Of a stretch of DNA of 64,000 bases, positions 58,277 through 64,000 are shown one piece after another. Position 1 is the first letter of the stretch, and each line of letters opens with the position of its first letter. Made by a program: the position numbers and the translations under genes. Source of the DNA: Streptomyces bikiniensis (GTDB lineage: Bacteria; Actinomycetota; Actinomycetes; Streptomycetales; Streptomycetaceae); the NCBI GenBank assembly GCA_000716465.1, contig JNWL01000011.1, positions 1-64,000 on the forward strand, read 5' to 3'. The notes under the pieces were generated by a model, which saw only the letters and a list, made by a program, of their open reading frames with translations, had not been told where the DNA came from and searched no databases.

Positions 58277-58672
58277 GGGAACCCGGGCAGGCCGCTGACG
58301 CGCCGTCGGGCCCCCGTCCGGCGAACGGAGTTGCCCCGAACGGCCATGTGCCTCGCGCATACTCCGATTGGCGGGCTCCGGGGAGGTTACCGACCTTGGG
58401 GCACGGGCAGACGTCCGGGTATGGGCTGGACGCACGACTACGGTGACACGACGGCACGCGACCGCGGCTCGGCCGCCGGACCGGGACCCCTCGAAAGGGG
58501 CGGACCTCCGGAGCCGGGCCGTACGCACGCCGTGCAAGGGGTGGGGATCTCGCGCATCCTGCGCCGCCGGGCCCGCTGGGTCTCGGCCCGGCTCAGGCAC
58601 ACCCGCGGCTGACCCTCCGGGGCTTCCGGAGGTGGTGAGCGGTAGCAGCGGCACGAGGGGTCCGCGGGGGTT
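58277..58672. other. intergenic region, one weak ORF
   Basis: An ATG frame at 58418-58612 would give 64 residues (MGWTHDYGDTTARDRG...) ending in an Arg-rich helix (RILRRRARWVSARLRHTRG), but there is no ribosome-binding site and codon bias is weak evidence in such GC-rich DNA. I list no gene. The region ends convergently with marP. Confidence 0.3.
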
Positions 58673-59872
58673 TCAGAGGGCGCAGCCCTGGGTGTCGACC
58701 TGCTGGTTGGCCGCCAGGCCGCGCTCGACGTCCCCGCGGACCTCGTCGGCCGTCAGGGCGTAGCCCGTGTTCGCGTCGTCGCGGGAGCGGGCGAAGATCA
58801 CGCCGTACACCTCGCCGTCCTCGGTGAGGAGGGGGCCGCCGGAGTTGCCCTGACGGACCGTCGCGTACAGCGAGTACACGTCCCTGTTGACCTCGCCGCG
58901 GCTGTAGATGTCGGGGCCGGGGGCGCCGATGCGGCCCCGGACGCGCGCCGAGCGCACGTCGTACGCGCCGTTCTCCGGGAAGCCGGCGACGATCGCGCCG
59001 TCCCCGCTGCGGGCGTCCTCGTCGGCGAAGACGAGCGGCGTGGCCCTGAGGTCCGGCACGTCCAGGACGGCGATGTCGCGCTGCCAGTCGTAGAGGACGA
59101 CCTTGGCGTCGTAGAGCTTGCCCTCGCCGCCTATCTGGACGGTCGGCTCGTCGACGCCGCCGACGACGTGGGCATTGGTCATGACGCGGCGCTCGCCGAA
59201 GACGAAGCCGGTGCCTTCGAGGACCTTGCCGCAGCTCTGCGCGGTGCCGACGACCTTCACGATGGAGCGCTGGGCGCGGGCGGCGACCGGGCTGTTCGCG
59301 AGGGCCGGGTCGGGGGGCGTGACCGGGGTGATGGGCTCGTTGACGAAGGGGCTGAAGACCGGCGGGAAGCCGCTGCGGGCCAGGGTGGAGCGGAAGTCGG
59401 CGAACCAGCCCGAGGCCTGTTCCGGCATCACCCGCTCCAGGCCGAGCAGGACTCTGGAGCTGCGTACCTCCTTGCCCAGGGTGGGCATCGAGGTGTTGGC
59501 GATGAGCGAGCCGATCAGCCAGGCCACGAGCAGCATCGCGACGACGTTGACCAGGGCGCCGCCCGTGGCGTCGAGGGCGCGCGCGGGCGACCAGGTGATG
59601 TGCCGGCGCAGCTTGTTGCCGAGGTGGGTGGTGAAGGCCTGGCCGACGGAGGCGCAGACGATGACGATCATCACGAAGACGACCGTCGCCGTGGTGGAGA
59701 CCTCGCTGTTGTCGGTCAGCTCGTTCCAGAGGACCGGGAGCAGCAGGACGGCGACGAGACCGCCGCCGAGGAAGCCGATCACCGAGAGGATGCCGACCAC
59801 GAACCCCTGGCGGTAACCGATGATCGCGAACCACACGGCGGCGAGCAGCAACAGGATGTCCAGCACGTTCAC
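58673..59872 (-). CDS. marP: MarP-like membrane serine protease
   Basis: 399 residues. N-terminal CvpA-like domain of four membrane helices (VLDILLLLAAVWFAIIGYRQGFVVGILS), then a trypsin-like domain outside: His in TNAHVVGG (about 231), Asp in RDIAVLDV, Ser in GNSGGP (about 341). The mycobacterial homologue protects against acid and oxidative stress. GTG 59872 has GAGG 9 nt upstream and matches homologues; TTG 59878 is the alternative. Confidence 0.9.
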   Translation of the reverse strand: MNVLDILLLLAAVWFAIIGYRQGFVVGILSVIGFLGGGLVAVLLLPVLWNELTDNSEVSTTATVVFVMIVIVCASVGQAFTTHLGNKLRRHITWSPARALDATGGALVNVVAMLLVAWLIGSLIANTSMPTLGKEVRSSRVLLGLERVMPEQASGWFADFRSTLARSGFPPVFSPFVNEPITPVTPPDPALANSPVAARAQRSIVKVVGTAQSCGKVLEGTGFVFGERRVMTNAHVVGGVDEPTVQIGGEGKLYDAKVVLYDWQRDIAVLDVPDLRATPLVFADEDARSGDGAIVAGFPENGAYDVRSARVRGRIGAPGPDIYSRGEVNRDVYSLYATVRQGNSGGPLLTEDGEVYGVIFARSRDDANTGYALTADEVRGDVERGLAANQQVDTQGCAL

Positions 59873-59920
59873 CGTCAATAGCCTCGCAGATTCGTTTCCG
59901 GTCGCCCCGGGGTCAGCCTG

Positions 59921-60670
59921 TCATGAGCGCCAGTCGAGCGGGACCTGTCTGGCCCTGTCCCAGGGCAGCTCCCAGCCGGCGAAGTGGAGCAGCCGGTCGA
60001 TCACTCCGGCCGTGAAACCCCAGACCAGGGCGGATTCGACCAGGAAAGCCGGGCCTTTGTGGCCGCTGGGGTGGACGCTGGTCGCGCGATTGGCGGGGTC
60101 CGTGAGATCCGCCACGGGGACGGTGAAGACGCGGGCGGTCTCGCCGGGGTCGACGGCGTCGACCGGGCTCGGGTCGCGCCACCAGCCGAGGACCGGGGTG
60201 ACGACGAAGCGGCTGACGGGGATGTAGAGCTGGGGCAGCACGCCGAAGAGCTGGACCCCGGCGGGGTCGAGGCCGGTCTCCTCCTGGGCCTCGCGCAGGG
60301 CGGCGCGCAGCAGTCCGCCCTCCTCGGGGGCGCCGTCCTCGGGGTCGAGGGCGCCGCCGGGGAAGGAGGGCTGTCCGGCGTGTGAGCGGAGGGTGCCGGC
60401 GCGCTCCATGAGGAGCAGTTCGGGACCCCGCTCGCCCTCGCCGAAGAGCACGAGGACGGCGGACTGGCGTCCGTCCCCGCTCGCGGGCGGCAGGAAGCGG
60501 CTCAGCTGCTCGGGCCGGACGGTGCGGGCGGCGCGGTCGACGGGGGCGAGCCAGGCGGGCAGGCCGTCGCGGCTGACGAGGCCGCCGGTGCCGAAGCCGC
60601 GGGCCTCGTACCCGTGCGGCTCGGGCCCGGGGGTCCCGTGCCCCTGGGTCTCTTCTTCAGTGCGCGTCAT
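59921..60670 (-). CDS. NUDIX hydrolase, CoA pyrophosphatase type
   Basis: 249 residues. ERAGTLRSHAGQPSFPGGALDPEDG is the CoA-pyrophosphatase (NuDB-like) signature, followed by the Nudix box part LREAQEETGLDP; an eight-residue acidic insert lies in the box. The family cleaves CoA or its oxidised forms. ATG 60670. Upstream of marP on the same strand, 48 bp apart, so they are probably one unit with nth further upstream. Confidence 0.88.
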   Translation of the reverse strand: MTRTEEETQGHGTPGPEPHGYEARGFGTGGLVSRDGLPAWLAPVDRAARTVRPEQLSRFLPPASGDGRQSAVLVLFGEGERGPELLLMERAGTLRSHAGQPSFPGGALDPEDGAPEEGGLLRAALREAQEETGLDPAGVQLFGVLPQLYIPVSRFVVTPVLGWWRDPSPVDAVDPGETARVFTVPVADLTDPANRATSVHPSGHKGPAFLVESALVWGFTAGVIDRLLHFAGWELPWDRARQVPLDWRS

Positions 60671-60757
60671 GGGCACCCCCGTTGGTTCTCAACGCGATGG
60701 ACGGACGGGATCGTTCCCGGGGCCCGTCCCCGGGCGGAGGGGACGGGCGCGTCGGGC

Positions 60758-61792
60758 TCAGCCGCTCGCGCCCAGGGGCGGTGCCGGGCGGCCCGGGTAG
60801 TCGGGCGGCGGGTTGAGCCGCTGGCCGGGGAAGCCGCCCTTCTCGTACTTGAGCAGCTTCGCCGCCTTCTCGGGGTCGGTCTCGCCCTCCCCGTACGAGG
60901 GGCAGAGGTGGGTGATCGGGCAGGCGCCGCACGCGGGCTTGCGGGCGTGGCAGATGCGGCGGCCGTGGAAGATCACCCGGTGCGAGAGCATGGTCCACTC
61001 GCTCTTGGGGAAGATCGTGGCGACCTCGGCCTCGATCTTGACCGGGTCGTCGGACTCGGTCCACCTCCAGCGCCGGGCGAGGCGCATGAAGTGGGTGTCG
61101 ACGGTGATGCCGGGGACCCCGAAGGCGTTCCCGAGGACGACGAAGGCGGTCTTGCGACCGACGCCGGGGAGTTTGACCAGGTCCTCCAGACGGCCGGGGA
61201 CCTCGCCGCCGAAGTCGTCCCGGAGGGCGGCGGAGAGGCCCATGATCGACTTGGTCTTGGCGCGGAAGAAGCCGGTCGGCCGGATCAGCTCCTCGACCTC
61301 CTCGGGCACGGCGGCGGCGAGGTCCTCGGGCGTGGGGTACTTCGCGAAGAGGGCGGGGGTGGTCTGGTTGACCCGCAGGTCGGTGGTCTGGGCGGAGAGG
61401 ACCGTGGCGACGAGCAGTTCGAAGGGGTTGCGGAAGTCCAGCTCCGGATGGGCGTACGGATAGACCTCGGCCAGCTCGCGGTTGATCCGGCGCGCCCGGC
61501 GCACCATCGCGAGCCGCGACTCGGGCTTGGCGGCGCGGCGCGTCTCCGTCTCGGCGGCGCGGCGCGGCGCGGGCCCGGCGGTCCGGGACGGCTCGGACGG
61601 GCCCGCACGGCGCGCCTCCGGCTTGGCGGTGCGGGTCGGTCGGGGGCCGGTCGCGCGTCCCGGCTCGGGCGCAGACTTCCGATTTGTCGCCTTCGCCCGT
61701 TTCGACGCACCGTGTTCGCCCACGGCGGAATTACTTTCGGCCGACACCTTTACAGCCCCCTTGGCCTGCGCTCTCACCGGCGAGTTGGACAC
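60758..61792 (-). CDS. nth: endonuclease III
   Basis: 344 residues: the catalytic core starts near residue 95, after a 90-residue basic, disordered N-terminus ([17 protein letters not shown]), longer than in enteric enzymes. Core: helix-hairpin-helix [12 protein letters not shown] with the catalytic Lys, [13 protein letters not shown] with the catalytic Asp, and the 4Fe-4S ligands [17 protein letters not shown]. It excises oxidised pyrimidines and nicks the abasic site. GTG 61792. Confidence 0.93.
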   Translation of the reverse strand: MSNSPVRAQAKGAVKVSAESNSAVGEHGASKRAKATNRKSAPEPGRATGPRPTRTAKPEARRAGPSEPSRTAGPAPRRAAETETRRAAKPESRLAMVRRARRINRELAEVYPYAHPELDFRNPFELLVATVLSAQTTDLRVNQTTPALFAKYPTPEDLAAAVPEEVEELIRPTGFFRAKTKSIMGLSAALRDDFGGEVPGRLEDLVKLPGVGRKTAFVVLGNAFGVPGITVDTHFMRLARRWRWTESDDPVKIEAEVATIFPKSEWTMLSHRVIFHGRRICHARKPACGACPITHLCPSYGEGETDPEKAAKLLKYEKGGFPGQRLNPPPDYPGRPAPPLGASG

Positions 61793-61898
61793 GCGGCCAG
61801 CCTAGGGGCCGCCACCGACATCTGCCCCGGGCACGGCCGATCAGCCCCCGATCGGGCCCCTGACGTACGGAAGTGCGGCACGGTGCGTCAAACTTGTT

Positions 61899-61912
61899 GT
61901 GATTGATCGCAC
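61899..61912. promoter_or_regulatory. CRP-like half-palindrome upstream of crp
   Basis: GTGATTGATCGCAC lies 66-79 bp before the crp start. It matches the streptomycete Crp motif GTG-N6-GNCAC at all but one fixed base. Autoregulation is plausible but not shown by the sequence. Confidence 0.4.
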
Positions 61913-61977
61913 TGTTTTGTGCGTCCGGCATCATGGGATCCGGATCCCGTGAGCAGGTCGACAGTAGGAGAGAACTC

Positions 61978-62652
61978 GTGGACGACGTTCTGCGGCGCGC
62001 CCCGCTCTTCGCGGCGCTCGATGACGAGCAGGCTGCCGAGCTGCGCGCCTCGATGAGTGAGGCGACGCTCGCCCGTGGCGACGCGCTCTTCCACGAGGGC
62101 GACCCCGGCGACCGCCTGTACGTGGTCACCGAGGGCAAGGTGAAGCTGCACCGCACCTCCCCCGACGGCCGCGAGAACATGCTGGCCGTTCTCGGCCCCG
62201 GCGAGCTCATCGGCGAGCTGTCCCTCTTCGACCCGGGCCCGCGCACCGCCACCGCGACCGCGCTGACCGAGGTCAAGCTGCTCGGCCTGGGCCACGGCGA
62301 CCTCCAGCCCTGGCTGAACGCGCGCCCCGAGGTGGCCACCGCGCTGCTGCGCGCGGTCGCCCGGCGCCTGCGCAAGACCAACGACCAGATGTCCGACCTG
62401 GTCTTCTCCGACGTGCCGGGCCGGGTCGCCCGCGCGCTCCTCGACCTGTCGCGCCGCTTCGGCGTGCAGTCGGAGGAGGGCATCCACGTCGTCCACGACC
62501 TCACCCAGGAGGAGCTGGCCCAGCTCGTCGGCGCCTCCCGCGAGACGGTCAACAAGGCGCTCGCGGACTTCGCCCAGCGCGGCTGGCTCCGCCTGGAGGC
62601 CCGCGCCGTGATCCTCCTCGACGTGGAGCGCCTCGCGAAGCGCTCGCGATAA
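61978..62652 (+). CDS. crp: Crp-family cAMP receptor protein
   Basis: 224 residues, equal to S. coelicolor Crp. Cyclic-nucleotide pocket GELIGELSLFDPGPRTATATAL (about 77-98) with the Glu, Arg and Thr that bind cAMP; C-terminal helix-turn-helix TQEELAQLVGASRETVNKAL (about 177-196). GTG 61978 follows GTAGGAGAGAAC. In S. coelicolor it governs germination and antibiotic synthesis. Divergent from nth, ended by a strong terminator. Confidence 0.95.
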   Translation: MDDVLRRAPLFAALDDEQAAELRASMSEATLARGDALFHEGDPGDRLYVVTEGKVKLHRTSPDGRENMLAVLGPGELIGELSLFDPGPRTATATALTEVKLLGLGHGDLQPWLNARPEVATALLRAVARRLRKTNDQMSDLVFSDVPGRVARALLDLSRRFGVQSEEGIHVVHDLTQEELAQLVGASRETVNKALADFAQRGWLRLEARAVILLDVERLAKRSR

Positions 62653-62684
62653 GAGCACCGCACGCGTACGCGTGAAGCACGTGG

Positions 62685-62720
62685 AGAAGGCCGCCCCCGT
62701 GGACCCGGGGGCGGCCTTCT
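62685..62720. terminator. crp terminator
   Basis: 15-bp perfect stem AGAAGGCCGCCCCCG (62685-62699) with 62706-62720, loop of 6 nt, 33 bp after the crp stop. It also lies 41 bp after the convergent SPFH gene stop, so it may act both ways. Confidence 0.85.
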
Positions 62721-62760
62721 CCGTACGTACGCGCGTACTACCGGCCTTGCCGGCGGTGGA

Positions 62761-63645
62761 TCAGCGCTTCGTGCCGTCCACGATCACCGGGGCGGAGCCG
62801 CCGTTCGCGCAGGGCACGGCGTAGACCGGGTTCGCCGCCGCGGCCTCCTTGAAGGCGTCGATGCACTGGTTCATCAGGACCTTGTCCGTCAGCGAGTCGT
62901 TGAGGATCTTGTTGGCGCGGGCGATGCCCTCCGCCTCGATCCGGCGCCGGTCGGACTCGGCCTTGGCGGTGCGGGCGGCCTCCAGGGCGCGCTCGGTCGC
63001 CTGCTGCTGCTGGATCTTGCGGTCGATCTGGTCCTGCAGCGCCTTGGACGGCTTCACGTTGCGCAGGTTGACCGTGGTCACGTCGATGCCGCGCGGGGCC
63101 AGGCGCTCCTTGACCAGGGCGGCGATCTCCGCGTTGATCTTCTCGCGGGCGGAGCTGTAGCCCTCCTCGCTGGTGTGGCGGGCGAAGACGTTGCGCACGA
63201 TCTCCCGGCTGTCCGGGAAGACCAGCCGCTGCTGGATGGCGGCCTCGCTGCCGGCGAGCCGGTACAGCTCCACGGCCTTGGCCGGCGCGACCGCCCACTT
63301 CACGGTCACCTCGGCCTCCATCACCCCGCCCTGCGAGGAACGGACCTCGACCACGTCCTGGTCGGACAGGTTCAGGTCCACCGGGCGGGTGGAGAAGGAG
63401 GTGACCGTGGTGAACGGCGAGATCACGTTCACGCCGGGCGTCATGGGCGAACCCACCTTGCCGAAGGTCACCGGCACGCCGACCTCGTACGCGCCGACCA
63501 CGTGGACGACGCTGGTGACGCCCGCGAGGAGGGCGGCGATCAGCGCGCCCAGCGCGCCGAGGCGGAGGCCGGAGCGGTCCATGGAGCGCCCCACCAGGTA
63601 GAGCACCACCGCCGCTATGAGCAGAAGAACGGCCAGGACGAACAC
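62761..63645 (-). CDS. SPFH/prohibitin-family membrane protein
   Basis: 294 residues. N-terminal membrane helices (VFVLAVLLLIAAVVLYLVG and LGALGALIAALLAGV), then an SPFH domain (VPVTFGKVGSPMTPGVNVISPFTTVTSFSTRPVDLNL ... AEVTVKWAV). The coiled C-terminus (QIDRKIQQQQATERALEAARTAKAESDRRRIEAEG) drives oligomer rings. GTG 63645 has GGGGGGA 6 nt upstream; the longer frame is Arg/Gly-rich and improbable. Likely organises membrane microdomains. Confidence 0.88.
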   Translation of the reverse strand: MFVLAVLLLIAAVVLYLVGRSMDRSGLRLGALGALIAALLAGVTSVVHVVGAYEVGVPVTFGKVGSPMTPGVNVISPFTTVTSFSTRPVDLNLSDQDVVEVRSSQGGVMEAEVTVKWAVAPAKAVELYRLAGSEAAIQQRLVFPDSREIVRNVFARHTSEEGYSSAREKINAEIAALVKERLAPRGIDVTTVNLRNVKPSKALQDQIDRKIQQQQATERALEAARTAKAESDRRRIEAEGIARANKILNDSLTDKVLMNQCIDAFKEAAAANPVYAVPCANGGSAPVIVDGTKR

Positions 63646-63806
63646 GAGAAATCCCCCCGTGGGACGGTTGCCGGAACAACGGACGTAAAGGGACCGTAAG
63701 GCATGGCGCGCCCCCCGAGCCATGCCGCGTCCCGGCAGCCGCGCCCGGCCTCCGCTGCCGGGCCCGGACCCACACCGGAAGGCCGCCCCCGGCCCGGAGG
63801 CGCCGG

Positions 63807-64000
63807 TCAGATCAGCCCGCGCTCCCTCAGGTACTCCAGCTGCGCCCGTACCGACAGCTCGGCCGCCGGCCACAGGGAGCGGTCCACGTCCGCGTACACG
63901 TGGGCCACGACCTCGGGCGCCGTGCGAAGGCCGTTCTCGGCCGCCGTCTCGACCTGGGCGAGCCGGCTCGCCCGGTGTGCGAGGTAGAACTCCACGGCCC
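63807..64000 (-). CDS. C-terminus of an MBL-fold hydrolase (cut by window edge)
   Basis: The last about 64 residues (AVEFYLAHRASRLAQVETAAENG ... SVRAQLEYLRERGLI) match the helical C-terminus of LACTB2-like metallo-beta-lactamase-fold hydrolases in streptomycetes. The metal-binding part lies beyond the window. 161 bp upstream of the SPFH gene, same strand. Confidence 0.6.
   Translation of the reverse strand, partial: AVEFYLAHRASRLAQVETAAENGLRTAPEVVAHVYADVDRSLWPAAELSVRAQLEYLRERGLI

Noticed and set aside
58331..58612. A 93-codon protein gene
   Set aside because: No ribosome-binding site, no homology recognised, composition expected from GC bias; kept only as a remark.

Overview
The window is high-GC actinobacterial DNA (third-position G/C, GTG and TTG starts, whi/bld genes) and almost certainly a Streptomyces chromosome. 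From about 19.4 kb to the right edge the gene order matches what I recall of the conserved S. coelicolor core: tripeptidyl aminopeptidase, holB, tmk, topA, a methyltransferase, hppA, an anti-sigma factor and bldG, a DUF1998 helicase, a Tad secretion cluster, an HAD phosphatase, a probable 6S RNA, a ParA-like ATPase, a SulP-carbonic anhydrase fusion, acs, nhaA, an epoxide hydrolase-like gene, marP, a NUDIX hydrolase, nth, crp, and an SPFH protein. I assigned species-level synteny from memory only.

Left flank (1-5.4 kb): a TrmB/LuxR-like regulator runs into a PPOX-fold flavoprotein gene. Between them lie three tandem 15-residue mini-ORFs, each coupled to the next by GTGA overlaps and made by a 44-bp repeat. 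Next comes an AfsR-type SARP regulator with an added XRE domain and a DasR-like operator upstream.

Genomic island (5449-19353, about 13.9 kb): it is bounded by 43-bp direct repeats. The right repeat is the 3' end of an intact tRNA-Thr(CGT) gene, and the left repeat is the displaced original 3' end. Each repeat is followed by its own terminator hairpin, and a pair of 22-bp direct repeats just inside the ends looks like integrase arm sites. Cargo: a NotI-like restriction-modification pair; a nucleotide-handling module (HD, NUDIX, XRE-PLD regulator, HAD, CYTH); and an eight-gene same-strand operon (NDP kinase, small protein, CYTH, HD, a 455-residue unknown with an ART-like N-terminal motif, two SAM methyltransferases, a small Cys-rich protein). 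A truncated integrase is abutted to a truncated second gene, so the island looks immobilised. A lipoprotein with PASTA-like repeats sits near the right end. The eight-gene operon is my best candidate for an undescribed system: its content points to making, modifying and destroying a phosphorylated (probably nucleotide) molecule, either as defence signalling or as a small nucleoside-like product.

Core region: most genes are on the minus strand up to bldG. One locus (30152-31336) is a decayed chimera of a DUF5937/ArsR-like regulator and an ABC-2 permease with three frameshifts. The Tad genes (39.8-45.2 kb) form a tightly overlapping operon whose last protein ends in a collagen-like Gly-Pro tail encoded antisense to the helicase 3' end. 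A match to the BldD consensus lies in the region upstream of the Tad operon. The intergenic regions are unusually rich in short tandem repeats (8, 9, 16, 22, 23, 24 and 44 bp), many starting at or just after stop codons.
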